Assembly: GCA_027022775.1 (NCBI GenBank)
Contig: JALVXO010000149.1
Span: 1 to 36,556, forward strand
DNA: 36,556 bases
DNA from: Campylobacteraceae bacterium
GTDB lineage: Bacteria; Campylobacterota; Campylobacteria; Campylobacterales; Sulfurovaceae
Reading direction: 5' to 3'
The translations under genes were made by a program, and so were the position numbers. The notes under the pieces were generated by a model that saw nothing but the letters and a program-made list of their open reading frames with translations, was not told the origin of the DNA and did not search any database. Position 1 is the stretch's first letter, and every line of letters starts with the position of its first letter. Positions 26,880 through 36,556 of this stretch are shown piece by piece.

Positions 26880-27242
26880 ATGGCTCGTATTGCAGGGGTA
26901 GATTTACCGAAAAACAAAAGATTAGAGTATGCTCTAACCTATATTTACGGAATAGGTTTAACAAGCTCTAGAAAAATTTTAGATGCTACAGGCATCAGTT
27001 ACGACAAAAGAGTGCATGAGCTTACAGAGACAGAAGCAGCAGCAATCCGTAAAGAGATTCAAAATAACTACATTGTTGAGGGTGACCTTCGCAAAAAAGT
27101 TATGATGGATATCAAAACTTTAATGGATTTGGGCAACTATCGCGGCCTTCGCCACAGAAAAGGCCTGCCTGTTCGCGGACAAAAAACAAAAACAAATGCG
27201 CGCACAAGAAAAGGTAAGCGCAAAACTGTTGGTTCAGCATAA
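26880..27242 (+). CDS. rpsM: 30S ribosomal protein S13
   Basis: [26 protein letters not shown]...[24 protein letters not shown]. Confidence 0.98.
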   Translation: MARIAGVDLPKNKRLEYALTYIYGIGLTSSRKILDATGISYDKRVHELTETEAAAIRKEIQNNYIVEGDLRKKVMMDIKTLMDLGNYRGLRHRKGLPVRGQKTKTNARTRKGKRKTVGSA

Positions 27243-27259
27243 TTTAGGAGTATTGGCAA

Positions 27260-27634
27260 ATGGCAAAAAGAAAAGTTAAAAAACAGGTTGGAAAAGGTGT
27301 TGTTTATATAGCTGCTACATTTAACAACACTGTAGTTACAGTCACAGACGAAATGGGCAATGTTTTGGCTTGGAGCAGCGCAGGAAGCCTAGGATTTAAA
27401 GGCAGCAAAAAGTCAACTCCTTATGCTGCGCAGCAAGCAGTAGAAGATGCTATGGCTAAAGCTAAAGAGTATGGCATTAAAGAGGTTGGCATTAAGGTTC
27501 AAGGTCCTGGTTCAGGAAGAGAGACTGCTATTAAGAGTGTCGGAGCTGTAGAGGGTATCCGTGTAACTTTCTTTAAAGATATTACCCCGCTTCCGCACAA
27601 CGGATGCCGTCCTCCTAAAAAGCGTCGTGTATAA
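27260..27634 (+). CDS. rpsK: 30S ribosomal protein S11
   Basis: [38 protein letters not shown]...[15 protein letters not shown]. Confidence 0.98.
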   Translation: MAKRKVKKQVGKGVVYIAATFNNTVVTVTDEMGNVLAWSSAGSLGFKGSKKSTPYAAQQAVEDAMAKAKEYGIKEVGIKVQGPGSGRETAIKSVGAVEGIRVTFFKDITPLPHNGCRPPKKRRV

Positions 27635-27657
27635 AATTTGTAGTAAAGGTAAGTTAA

Positions 27658-28284
27658 ATGGCAAGATATAGAGGTCCAAGAGAAAAATTAGAAAGAAGAC
27701 TTGGGGTTGATTTAGGATTAAAAGGCGAAAGAAGATTAGCAGGAAAAAGCGCATTGGAAAAGCGCCCTTATCCGCCGGGTCAACATGGCCAGCGCCGTGC
27801 AAAAATCAGCGAATACGGCATGCAGCTTCGCGAAAAGCAGAAAGCTAAATTTATGTATGGCGTAAGCGAAAAGCAGTTTAGAAACCTATTTAGAGAAGCT
27901 GCAAGAAGAGAAGGCAATACAGGGGAGGTATTAATTCAGCTGCTTGAGCAGAGATTAGACAATGTTGTTTACAGAATGGGCTTTGCAACAACCAGAGCTT
28001 TTGCAAGACAGCTTGTAAACCACGGGCACATTTTGGTTGACGGCAAAAGAGTTGATATCCCGTCTTACCGTGTTAAACCGGGGCAAAAAATTGAAATTAG
28101 AGAAAAAAGCAAAAACAACCCGCAAATTGCCAGATCAATTGAGTTGACAAACCAGACAGGTATTGTTGAGTGGGTAGATGTAGATAAAGATAAGCTGTTT
28201 GGCATCTTTACTAGAATCCCAGAAAGAGAAGAGGTTGAAATTCCGGTAGAAGAGCGCTTTATCGTTGAGCTTTACTCTAAATAA
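27658..28284 (+). CDS. rpsD: 30S ribosomal protein S4
   Basis: [19 protein letters not shown]...[39 protein letters not shown]. Confidence 0.98.
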   Translation: MARYRGPREKLERRLGVDLGLKGERRLAGKSALEKRPYPPGQHGQRRAKISEYGMQLREKQKAKFMYGVSEKQFRNLFREAARREGNTGEVLIQLLEQRLDNVVYRMGFATTRAFARQLVNHGHILVDGKRVDIPSYRVKPGQKIEIREKSKNNPQIARSIELTNQTGIVEWVDVDKDKLFGIFTRIPEREEVEIPVEERFIVELYSK

Positions 28285-28300
28285 TAGCAAAGGCTGGCAG

Positions 28301-29302
28301 ATGAATAAAATAAAAGTTGCTCCATTTGTTCCTGGCGAAGTTGATATTAAAGAGACTGGCAAAAACAGTGTAGAGATTTCTGCCTGGCCTTTTGAGCCCG
28401 GCTTTGCCATTACTATGGCGCACCCTTTAAGACGCCTTCTTTTAGGCAGCTCTATCGGGTATGCGCCAATCTCTTTAAAAATCGACGGTGTTAAACATGA
28501 GTTTGACTCTGTGCGCGGTATGAAAGAGGATATCGCTGTATTTATTATCAATTTGAAAAATACAAAATTTAAAATCAAAGAAGAGCTTGACCGCGCTGTT
28601 GTGGAGTATAGTTTCAGCGGCCCAAGAGAGGTAAGAGCCAGCGATTTGGAAAATGATCAGATTGAAGTGATTGAGGGTGATAATATTGTCCTTGCAACAC
28701 TCAATGAAGATGCAGAGCTTAACTTTAAACTGGAAATTGCAAAAGGCATAGGTTATATTCCAAGTGAAAATATAAGAGAGAGCGTTGACAGCGAAGCTAT
28801 AGCTTTAGATGCTTTCTTTTCGCCTGTAAAAAAGGCAAATTACAGAATTGAAAATGTTTTGGTAGAAGACAGCCCAAATTTTGAAAAAATTGTTTTTGAA
28901 ATTGAGACAGACGGCAGAATAACTCCTCGTGAAGCGTTTGGAAATGCGCTTGAGACAATGAATAAGCAGATGCAGGTATTTGGACAGGTGTTCGATATCG
29001 ATTTGGAAGCTACCAAAACAAAAGGCAAGAGTGAGAGTGCATTAAAGCAGCTTCTTATCCCTATAGATATGCTAGGATTTAGCGCAAGAAGCTCAAACTC
29101 TTTAGAGAGAGCCGGTATTAAGTTTATTGGCGAACTGGTATTAATGAGTGAAAATGAGATTAAATCTATTAAAAACCTTGGTAAAAAATCTCTAGATGAG
29201 ATTATGGGTGTACTTGAGTCTCACGGTTTTGGCAAAGATTTTGAGCTAGATGGCAAACTGAGAGCAGATTTAATCGAAAAAATCAAACAATTAAAAGCGT
29301 AA
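28301..29302 (+). CDS. rpoA: RNA polymerase alpha subunit
   Basis: MNKIKVAPFVPGEVDIKE...HPLRRLLLGSSIGYAPISLKIDG...C-terminal KNLGKKSLDEIMGVL. ATG at 28301 preferred over the track start at 28265. Confidence 0.97.
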   Translation: MNKIKVAPFVPGEVDIKETGKNSVEISAWPFEPGFAITMAHPLRRLLLGSSIGYAPISLKIDGVKHEFDSVRGMKEDIAVFIINLKNTKFKIKEELDRAVVEYSFSGPREVRASDLENDQIEVIEGDNIVLATLNEDAELNFKLEIAKGIGYIPSENIRESVDSEAIALDAFFSPVKKANYRIENVLVEDSPNFEKIVFEIETDGRITPREAFGNALETMNKQMQVFGQVFDIDLEATKTKGKSESALKQLLIPIDMLGFSARSSNSLERAGIKFIGELVLMSENEIKSIKNLGKKSLDEIMGVLESHGFGKDFELDGKLRADLIEKIKQLKA

Positions 29303-29311
29303 AGGATTACC

Positions 29312-29662
29312 ATGAGACATAGACATGGATATCGCAAACTTAACAGAAAGTCGCAGCATAGAGCGGCGCTTCTTAAGAATTTAGCGATTGCCTTGACAAA
29401 AGAGGGCAGAATTGAGACAACTCTTGCAAAAGCGAAAGAGTTGAGAAAATATTATGAAAAACTGATAACAAAAGCTGCCAAAGGCGATTTTAATGCTCAC
29501 AGAGCTGTATTTGCCCAGCTTCAGTGCAAAGAGAGCACAAAGAAACTGGTAGAAGAGATTGCTCCAGAGTATAAAGACAGACCGGGCGGATACACAAGAA
29601 TTATCAAAACAAGACAGCGCCGCGGTGATGCTGCAGAGATGGCGATTATCGAAAGAGTTTAA
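29312..29662 (+). CDS. rplQ: 50S ribosomal protein L17
   Basis: [37 protein letters not shown]...[23 protein letters not shown]. Confidence 0.98.
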   Translation: MRHRHGYRKLNRKSQHRAALLKNLAIALTKEGRIETTLAKAKELRKYYEKLITKAAKGDFNAHRAVFAQLQCKESTKKLVEEIAPEYKDRPGGYTRIIKTRQRRGDAAEMAIIERV

Positions 29663-29673
29663 CTATTAAAAAC

Positions 29674-29694
29674 TTTTAGGGCTATGCCCTAAAA
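29674..29694 (+). terminator. Probable terminator after rplQ
   Basis: TTTTAGGGC-tat-GCCCTAAAA perfect stem directly after rplQ; the T-run is offset, so strength is uncertain. Confidence 0.6.
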
Positions 29695-29929
29695 TTGCTT
29701 CTAAATCTTTTTTTACTGCGATAAACATTAATTTAGTTAAATAATAAATTCATATATTTAGCAGAATCTCTATTTTGCTTGCAGTTTTTTAATATATAAA
29801 TCTTTTTGTGGTATATGTATGTTAATTATTTAATCTGCGCATAAAAATAAAGTAAAAATTGCTATTATTAATCCATAATATGGTTTTAATTTAACTTTTT
29901 TTGTTATAATTCAAGAAAAAGGATATTGT

Positions 29930-30313
29930 GTGAGAAAAGTAGCAATAGTTTTATTTTCTTTATTGGCTTTTTCTGGTTGCGACAGTGTAACCGTAAAAAA
30001 ACATTTAAAATCTTATAAGTTATATTTAGTCCCGTTTAAAGAGTTTAAATCTTACGGCTGTACAAATGCAGAAGGGATTTTAATGGTTAAAGATGAATTG
30101 GTTGCCGGTCAAGCGCTTTTTGAACAAAGCGGAGTCGGCTTGACAATAAGAGGCGGATATAAAAATGAAACTCAAGAGATAGCTGTAGATTTTATAAATT
30201 CAGAAGGCGAATATGCAGGAATAGCCGGCGGGAAACTCGAAGCAAACGGCGGCAAAGGCTCATGGACTTTTGGCATCTGCGAAGGCAACTGGGTTGCTGT
30301 AAGAGAGCAGTAG
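29930..30313 (+). CDS. Hypothetical lipoprotein
   Basis: 127 aa from GTG; VRKVAIVLFSLLAFSGC lipoprotein signal; no recognised domain. Confidence 0.65.
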   Translation: MRKVAIVLFSLLAFSGCDSVTVKKHLKSYKLYLVPFKEFKSYGCTNAEGILMVKDELVAGQALFEQSGVGLTIRGGYKNETQEIAVDFINSEGEYAGIAGGKLEANGGKGSWTFGICEGNWVAVREQ

Positions 30314-30392
30314 GCTCTCTATTGCACTAAATTACCTTGGAGGCAAGGCTTTAATACCGCAAAAAAATTACCTGTAACTTGCATTAATAATA

Positions 30393-30590
30393 GAACCCTC
30401 TGAAAAACTATAAATTGAACGAAAGCTTTATAATTTTAGCAAAAAAATTTTATGTTAGCCGAAGGCTAAAAAAGAGCACTTAACCCCGAAGGGGCGCAAG
30501 AGGGAGCTCTTTTTAATAAAATTTTTTTGCGTTCGCGAAGCGAAAAATTATATCTGACTTGAGTGAAATTAATGGTTTTTCAGAGGGTTC
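30393..30590. mobile_element. MITE-like multi-armed palindromic element (198 bp)
   Basis: Perfect 16-bp termini GAACCCTCTGAAAAAC / GTTTTTCAGAGGGTTC, inner perfect 15-bp arm GCAAAAAAATTTTAT / ATAAAATTTTTTTGC, 9-bp AAAAAGAGC / GCTCTTTTT, plus three hairpins with GAA loops. Confidence 0.7.
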
Positions 30591-30673
30591 AATATAAAAC
30601 TCTTTTGTTGAATTTTCTGCAAAACCTAACTTTTGCCATTTTGCACCTTTTTGCACACTGTCACGGTTAAATA

Positions 30674-31000
30674 TTAGTCATCTTCCAAAGAGATATTATG
30701 CCTTGAAGAGTAGTATTTTGCAAGATAGTTTACAATACGCTTTTTAACTTCCGGTTTTAATTTCCATAAACCGTAGGCATTTTGCATCATTAAAACTTTG
30801 TATTCCCAAAATCTTTTATCTCCGCCGTTTAATATTATAAATCTGCCTGTATGGCATACAGTGCAGTTCTCTTTTACATCTTCTAAACCTTTATCGATAA
30901 TAAGGTTTGTAACAGGATCTTTTTTTAAACTCTTCTCTGCGCTAAACAGTATTAGCGGAACAAAAACCGCTAAAACAGCTGTAAATTTAATTAATTTCAT
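30674..31000 (-). CDS. Exported c-type cytochrome (single CxxCH)
   Basis: 108 aa; signal peptide MKLIKFTAVLAVFVPLILFSA; CTVCH heme motif; candidate Met ligands (VLMMQNAYGLW). Confidence 0.75.
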   Translation of the reverse strand: MKLIKFTAVLAVFVPLILFSAEKSLKKDPVTNLIIDKGLEDVKENCTVCHTGRFIILNGGDKRFWEYKVLMMQNAYGLWKLKPEVKKRIVNYLAKYYSSRHNISLEDD

Positions 31001-31159
31001 TTTTTCTCCTTTAAATTCCTGGTGATTTTTAACAAGATAGACCGATTATCGGTTATTTTTAACATTTTATCATTATTGTTTTTAATTTTAGTTATTAGCG
31101 CAGGCTAAAAAAGCGCTTTATCTCAAAATTAAATTAGCAGTTTTTAGAGCACTCAATTT

Positions 31160-32791
31160 TTACATAAATAGAATTAAGATAAAATTTAAAACCAAAGATA
31201 TAATCAAAACTGCCCTGCAGATACTCAAAGGATTTTTGCTTATAAAAGTTTCACCGGCAAAATAGTAAGGCTCTGCCTTATCGGGGTTATTTAACTCGTA
31301 AAGCATATTGGAAAAATGGGTGTATCTTTTTTTGGTATCGATTTCTATACTTCTTAAAATTACAATATCAAGCCATTTTGGAATATTTGGATTTAGGGAG
31401 CTTGGCGGTTTAGGGGGTTTGAAATTGGGGGTTTGAAACGGTTCTATTTCGCCGTAAGGCAGTTTGCCTGTTAGTGCTTCGTAAAGTGTTACGCCTATTG
31501 CAAAAATTTCGCTCTGCTCGGTAATAGGGGCGCCGTTAAAGCGCTCGGGCGCCAGATAACTTGGTGTTCCTGCCCGGCTTATTTCGCTGTAAGCTTCGGT
31601 AATTGAGCCAAAATCTACAAATTTAAACTGCTCTTTGGCTCTTTTGTTATAAACAATTATATTTTCGGGCTTAATATCGCCGTGAACCAAATCTTTGCGT
31701 ATTAAAAAAATTGCCGCTTTTAGCATAAAATTTGCAAGTTCAATGGCGCTGTCGATGCTTAATTTTTTCTTTTTTATTTTATTTTTTAAATCAATACCGT
31801 CGATATAACGCATTATATAGTATCGGTGCGTTCTATTGTTTGGCACGGCAGCTTTAACAAAAAAACCCGCTTTTAGCCGCTTTGCATTCCAAACCTCTTT
31901 GACAAAAAGGTCTAAAATTTTCTCATCGTCAATCGCCTCTTTGGGGGCGAATTTAATGACATATCTTAAACCTCTTTTAGAGCATAGCCATACCCTTTTG
32001 TGCTGTGCAAGCGGTTTTATGAGGGTGTAGCCGTCTATAATGTCCCCTTTTTTGTAAACGGGAGCGATTAAGAGATTTCTGTTTTTAAAATCGTTTCTTG
32101 GGTCTAGCTCTTTAACTTTAATTACTATCGCGCTGGTATCGTCGGGCAAATTATCATTAAATTTTCTGCTCGCTTTTTTTACCAAAAAAGAGGCGTTTAT
32201 TTCAATTCCGTCTCTTAACTCCTCTTCGCTTAAATCGTTATACAGCCCGTCGCTGCAAAGCAGTATTTTATCGCCGCTGTTTAAATTGTTTTCAAAATAG
32301 TAAGGATTTACGCTCTCTTCAAGCCCGATAGCTGCAGTTAAGATATGCTCCATATCTTTTTCGTCCATAGCGTGGTCTATTGAGAGCTGCGTTAATTTGC
32401 CGTCGCGCTTTAAGTAAATTCTGCTGTCTCCGACATTCGCTCCATATAGCCTTCTGCCCTCTATAACAGCCAGCGCCAAAGTTGTAACAAGCTCGGGGCG
32501 TCCATACTCTTGCATAGATTCCATATAAAGTATATGGTTTATATTTTTAATAAAGTGCAAAATAGCCTTTTGCATATCCCACGCTTTAGGGCGGTTTTTT
32601 AGGGAGTTTATTAAAAAATCAGCCGTTCTTTTAGCCGCTTTTGCACCGCCTGTTGCCGACCCGACCCCGTCGCAGACAACCGCTACCGCAATATCTTCTA
32701 ACTGCTTAAAAGAGTAAAAATCATCCCCTTTTAACTCTTTGCCCTTTGCCAAACCAAATGCCGAAATATCAATACTCTTTTTAGACACCAA
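31160..32791 (-). CDS. Bifunctional PP2C-type phosphatase / Ser-Thr protein kinase with C-terminal TM helix
   Basis: 543 aa: VVCDGVGSATGGAKAA, GANVGDSRIYL, LLCSDGLYNDL (PP2C); LVHGDIKPENIIV, FVDFGSITEA, GTPSYLAPERF (kinase); hydrophobic C-terminus. Confidence 0.92.
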   Translation of the reverse strand: MVSKKSIDISAFGLAKGKELKGDDFYSFKQLEDIAVAVVCDGVGSATGGAKAAKRTADFLINSLKNRPKAWDMQKAILHFIKNINHILYMESMQEYGRPELVTTLALAVIEGRRLYGANVGDSRIYLKRDGKLTQLSIDHAMDEKDMEHILTAAIGLEESVNPYYFENNLNSGDKILLCSDGLYNDLSEEELRDGIEINASFLVKKASRKFNDNLPDDTSAIVIKVKELDPRNDFKNRNLLIAPVYKKGDIIDGYTLIKPLAQHKRVWLCSKRGLRYVIKFAPKEAIDDEKILDLFVKEVWNAKRLKAGFFVKAAVPNNRTHRYYIMRYIDGIDLKNKIKKKKLSIDSAIELANFMLKAAIFLIRKDLVHGDIKPENIIVYNKRAKEQFKFVDFGSITEAYSEISRAGTPSYLAPERFNGAPITEQSEIFAIGVTLYEALTGKLPYGEIEPFQTPNFKPPKPPSSLNPNIPKWLDIVILRSIEIDTKKRYTHFSNMLYELNNPDKAEPYYFAGETFISKNPLSICRAVLIISLVLNFILILFM

Positions 32792-32881
32792 AGCCTCCTT
32801 GCTATTTTAATAATAGCAAAAAAGAGGCGATTTGGCTGCGTAAAATGTAGGCAGAAGCGGTTTTTAATACAAAATTTGGGA

Positions 32882-35212
32882 TTAATAATCCACCCTCCAG
32901 AGAATTGCAATCTCTTTTATATCTATTGCGCTTTTTTTAGGTTTTATAAAGAGTGTATCAATTGGGTAATTATCCAGGCTGTATTTCTCTTCGAGTGCAT
33001 CTATTTTCTCTTCTAAATCATCTTTAAGCTCTTGCAGTTTCTCCTGCAAATCTTCCAGCTTTGCTTCGGCGCGGCTTATGTCGCCTCTCTCTTTTAGCAC
33101 CCTGCTGCTTCTGCTAACCGCCGTGCCGATTTTGCTTACGCTTTTTCTTCCAAAAAGCGCGCCTAAAATCGACATTCCGGCTGTAATTAAAGAGCTTGTC
33201 TGGTCAGCTTTCTCTTTTTCAACCTGCAGCCGGGCGCGCTCTATCTGGCTCTCTACCCTGTCAAATTTAGATTCATACCGCTCTTTTAACTTCTCTAACT
33301 CTTCATCAAATTTATCTTTTAAAGCATCTTGCACCCTTACGGCAAAATCGTCATAACTCTCGCCTGGTTTAGATTCTAACCTTAAGCGTCTGCATCTGTA
33401 AAGTTCCAGTTTCTGGCTGGAGTAAATGTAATTTTTAAGCTCTTTTTGGCACTCTTTTAAATCTTTATCTTCACTGATAAACGGCGGCAGAGGCTTTAGC
33501 TTGGCATTTTGCGGCGCTTTTACAGAGAAGCTTTCAAGAGGTTCGTCAAGCTGTTGCGCTTCATCCCAATCGCAACTGTTTACTTCGTTTAAATCGATAT
33601 AAATGTTAAACTCTTTAGTTGTGTCTATCTGCCGTTTTGTATCGATATACTCAACCTCAACCGCAGCGGCAACTGTTGGAATATACTGTTTTTTACCGGT
33701 TATATCGGCTTCGAAACGCTGTATTACATCCCCTTGCAAAATTACGCTGTTTACATACTCTTGAGCGCTTTGGGCAAACGCTTTGGCTGGCTGGGTGCCC
33801 TCTTTTTTAGATGCCATAAGAAGGCTTATCTCATCTTTTTTAAGCGGTCCTTTAAGATAACTTAAGACCCATCTTGTTCCAAACAGCCTGATATCATCCA
33901 GATGTGCCGATTTTAAGAAAAAGACGCGCTTTTTCAAATTGGCAAGCAGGTTTGCAATTTCGCTTTTTTCAAAGCTGGAATCTATTTTGCCACCGAGCCC
34001 GTCAATTACCCTTTCGATATCTTGGGTGGTTTGCAGCCGCCCTATAAACCATGTTCCTATATTGCTTAACCCTTTGTAATCCAAATCAACCGGGTTTTGG
34101 GTGCTTAAAACCACCCCCAGCCCGTAAGCTCTTGCCTGCTTTAAGAGTGTAATCATCGGCTCTTTAGAAGGCGGGTTTTTAACCGGCGGGAAGAAACCGT
34201 ATATCTCATCCATATACAAAAGCGCGCGTAAACGGCTGCTTCCGCTCTGGCGGCGCATCCAAGCCACAATTTTATTTAAAAGAAGCGTTACAAAAAACAT
34301 TCTTTGCGGCTCGCTCAAGTGGGAAATGGAAAAAATCGCAACTTTCGCACTTCCGCCCTCTCCGTAAAGCAGTTTTTGGATATCGAGGCTCTCGCCCTCT
34401 AGCCACCCCATAAAAGAGGGCGACGCAATTACAGAATTGAATCTGTTTGCCAGTTTAAAGCGCTCATCTTTTGGGTAAAAACTCTCAAGCGGCAGCACGC
34501 CGACTTTTTTAAAGCTTGGCTGCAAAATAGAGCTAACAAGCGTATCCAGCCCCAAAGAACGGTCATTTTGCCACGCTTTAGCAATTATTTGCGACAAAAG
34601 AATAAACTCTTTGCTCTCAACAGGGTTAGCCTCTATCCCAATAAGTGCCAGCAGCGAACTTACAGTGCTTGTAAGATATGCGCTGAAATTATCGGTATCT
34701 TCCATAATTTCGCTGCCCGGTTTCTCCAGAGAGCTTAAGATGTTAATCCCAACTCCGGCAGTTGAACCTGGGGTATAAATGGTTTTTTCTACTTTTGCAA
34801 AGCGCTCTACGCGCGAACTGTCCTGCCCCCAGCTCTCTATTCCCTCTTTCCACATAGAGGCGATTTTTTTGGCATATTCATAAGGGTCTTCACCCTTTGC
34901 TTTGGCATCATCTGCTACCCACGGCTCAAAATTTTTAGGGTCAAACGAAGGGTCGGTTAAAAGCATATTGCCCATATCCCCTTTTGGGTCTATTACGATT
35001 GAGGGGATATTGTCAATTGCAGCCTCTTCAAGAATATCAATCCCAAGCCCGGTTTTCCCGCTGCCTGTCATCCCGATAATCGCAGCATGGGTTGTAAAGT
35101 TTTTATTTTTAAGAAGCGTTAAAACATCTGTCGGCTCAAAACTGTTTTTATCAACATCCTTTCCTAAATAAAAAAGCCCAGCTTTTTCGTAAATCTCTTT
35201 CGAAGCGCCCAT
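32882..35212 (-). CDS. HerA-like/DUF853 ATPase with C-terminal coiled coil
   Basis: 776 aa: AIIGMTGSGKTGLGIDILEEA (Walker A), VIDPKGDMGN, LLYMDEIYGFFPPVKNPPSKEPMITLLKQARAYGLGVVLSTQNPVDLDYKGLSNIGTWFIGRLQT. Confidence 0.9.
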   Translation of the reverse strand: MGASKEIYEKAGLFYLGKDVDKNSFEPTDVLTLLKNKNFTTHAAIIGMTGSGKTGLGIDILEEAAIDNIPSIVIDPKGDMGNMLLTDPSFDPKNFEPWVADDAKAKGEDPYEYAKKIASMWKEGIESWGQDSSRVERFAKVEKTIYTPGSTAGVGINILSSLEKPGSEIMEDTDNFSAYLTSTVSSLLALIGIEANPVESKEFILLSQIIAKAWQNDRSLGLDTLVSSILQPSFKKVGVLPLESFYPKDERFKLANRFNSVIASPSFMGWLEGESLDIQKLLYGEGGSAKVAIFSISHLSEPQRMFFVTLLLNKIVAWMRRQSGSSRLRALLYMDEIYGFFPPVKNPPSKEPMITLLKQARAYGLGVVLSTQNPVDLDYKGLSNIGTWFIGRLQTTQDIERVIDGLGGKIDSSFEKSEIANLLANLKKRVFFLKSAHLDDIRLFGTRWVLSYLKGPLKKDEISLLMASKKEGTQPAKAFAQSAQEYVNSVILQGDVIQRFEADITGKKQYIPTVAAAVEVEYIDTKRQIDTTKEFNIYIDLNEVNSCDWDEAQQLDEPLESFSVKAPQNAKLKPLPPFISEDKDLKECQKELKNYIYSSQKLELYRCRRLRLESKPGESYDDFAVRVQDALKDKFDEELEKLKERYESKFDRVESQIERARLQVEKEKADQTSSLITAGMSILGALFGRKSVSKIGTAVSRSSRVLKERGDISRAEAKLEDLQEKLQELKDDLEEKIDALEEKYSLDNYPIDTLFIKPKKSAIDIKEIAILWRVDY

Positions 35213-35366
35213 TTTGCAACCTTTAAATCTTTTCTGTTAGTATATCGTAAAATGGGTTGAATATCAATTATCCCAGATAATGCATATAATCTATCTATTT
35301 TTTCTATAATTAACCTGCTTTTATGTAAATGTTGTGTAAAATAAATTAAAAAGAGCATTTATAAGC

Positions 35367-36556
35367 ATGGTATATATATTCACTGTAATATCCCTTATAA
35401 CTGTTTTTTTGCTTTTTATCAGCTCAAAAAGGCTGTTAAGGTTTTTTAATTTAACAAATATTAAATTCAGCACTTACGACTCTAAAGAGAAAAAACCGGT
35501 ACAGCTAGAGCAAAAGCTGCTTGTACAGCTTGCAAGATTTGAGAAAAAGCTCTACAAGCTGCGCTTTACCAGGCGAATTATAGTAGAATTTAAAAGCGAT
35601 TTAAAAAACCGTAAAAAACCGTATTACAAATTTTATTACTACCAGTTAATAGACGGTATTCACGCCTATATAGAGGCAATACCTGCCAGCGGAAAAAATT
35701 ACACCTTTAACTACTGTTTTGAAACCGCTTACGAGAGTGGAAATGTCTGTTTAAGCACCAACAAGGAAAGTTTTATATTAAACTCTAAACCCAATAACAT
35801 GCACCTTTTTATCCATAAAAACCTCTCTATTAGAGAGCTTTACAATGCACACTTAAAAGACAGGCAAATCCCTAAAGAGCGTATTTATAAAAAAAGAATG
35901 TCTCCGCAGGAGTTTATTGCCAGCGAAATTAATAAAGAGCGCGACTATATAGAAAACTTAGTAAAAAACGGGTATGCAAAATATATTAACGGCAGCTTTA
36001 AATTTATTCCAAGCTTTAAACTGTTTAAAAAAACAAACAAAATATGCAAACTGTTAAACCTAAACCGTTACGGCATTAAACCTGTTTTTTATTTAAGCTT
36101 AATTTATATTTTTACAGCTTTCTCCATTTTTGGGGGATATATTATTATAGATAAATTAGAAAGCACAAAAAATAGAATTAAAATTGCAAATCCTAAAAAA
36201 GAGTTAAAAGAGTTTAACTTTAAAGTAGCATCTTTTTCAGGAATTACAGGCAGTTACAAAAAAACTATATTTTCGCTTAAAGAACCGATGGCTCAAATCG
36301 ATGCTTATTTAAAAAAATCAAAAATAAAAAGGGTTATTGGCGCCCCTTATGAAGGGCCGTTTGATATAAATCAAAGCTGTGCTCTGCCAGAGGGGTTGTT
36401 AAAAATGTATAAATGGCACAACGGCGTAGAGCAGTTAATACCAAACAGAAATTTCACCCCGTATGAGTATGCAAAAAGCAGCTTTACAAATAACTTGTCA
36501 AAAAATACTGTTTTTTTTGTTTTTGCTTTTCAAAACGCTATTGAGTATAAAGGGCT
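35367..36556 (+). CDS. Membrane protein with C-terminal SMI1/KNR4-like domain; truncated by window end
   Basis: Open from ATG 35367 (MVYIFTVISLITVFLLFISSKRLL) to the window end; late segment CALPEGLLKMYKWHNGVEQLIPNRNFTPYEYAKSS fits SMI1/KNR4. Not in the ORF track because it lacks a stop. Confidence 0.7.
   Translation, partial: MVYIFTVISLITVFLLFISSKRLLRFFNLTNIKFSTYDSKEKKPVQLEQKLLVQLARFEKKLYKLRFTRRIIVEFKSDLKNRKKPYYKFYYYQLIDGIHAYIEAIPASGKNYTFNYCFETAYESGNVCLSTNKESFILNSKPNNMHLFIHKNLSIRELYNAHLKDRQIPKERIYKKRMSPQEFIASEINKERDYIENLVKNGYAKYINGSFKFIPSFKLFKKTNKICKLLNLNRYGIKPVFYLSLIYIFTAFSIFGGYIIIDKLESTKNRIKIANPKKELKEFNFKVASFSGITGSYKKTIFSLKEPMAQIDAYLKKSKIKRVIGAPYEGPFDINQSCALPEGLLKMYKWHNGVEQLIPNRNFTPYEYAKSSFTNNLSKNTVFFVFAFQNAIEYKG

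Noticed and set aside
32882-35212. HerA-based antiphage system (HerA-SIR2, HerA-DUF4297 or similar)
   Set aside because: No adjacent effector nuclease or NADase; the protein looks like the common DUF853-type ATPase.

Overview
AT-rich bacterial chromosome segment, probably Campylobacterota from gene content and codon style (inference, no database search was possible). Recognisable content: sbcD/sbcC; a carbon-nitrogen hydrolase; a LOG-family protein; an exported group (Kazal-like lipoprotein, thioester alpha-2-macroglobulin with two C-terminal YARHG-like repeats, DRGH-type nuclease, alpha/beta hydrolase lipoprotein); an RnfD/NqrB-like membrane protein; tRNA-Glu(TTC); a repeat-rich degraded segment at about 17.1-19.3 kb; a YqiA-like esterase; an M20 peptidase; two coupled ATP-grasp proteins, the second with a Lys-rich linker and HhH-like tail; a DUF1858/DUF2249-like gene; a DUF255/thioredoxin-fold protein; the rpmJ-rpsM-rpsK-rpsD-rpoA-rplQ operon; a CxxCH cytochrome; a PP2C-kinase fusion; a HerA/DUF853-like ATPase; and a partial SMI1/KNR4-like protein at the right edge. 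Items most worth a second look: (1) a palindromic element present twice (163 and 177 bp, opposite orientation), one copy translated in frame inside a DUF4153-like membrane protein; (2) a 198-bp multi-armed palindrome carrying three hairpins that all have GAA loops; (3) a multi-helix RNA-like leader placed just downstream of a TATAAT box before rpmJ; (4) the ATP-grasp pair; (5) the A2M-YARHG/Kazal arrangement; (6) four genes each broken by what looks like one missing base in an A/T homopolymer, which needs read-level checking before any biological reading. All alignments and translations were done by eye.
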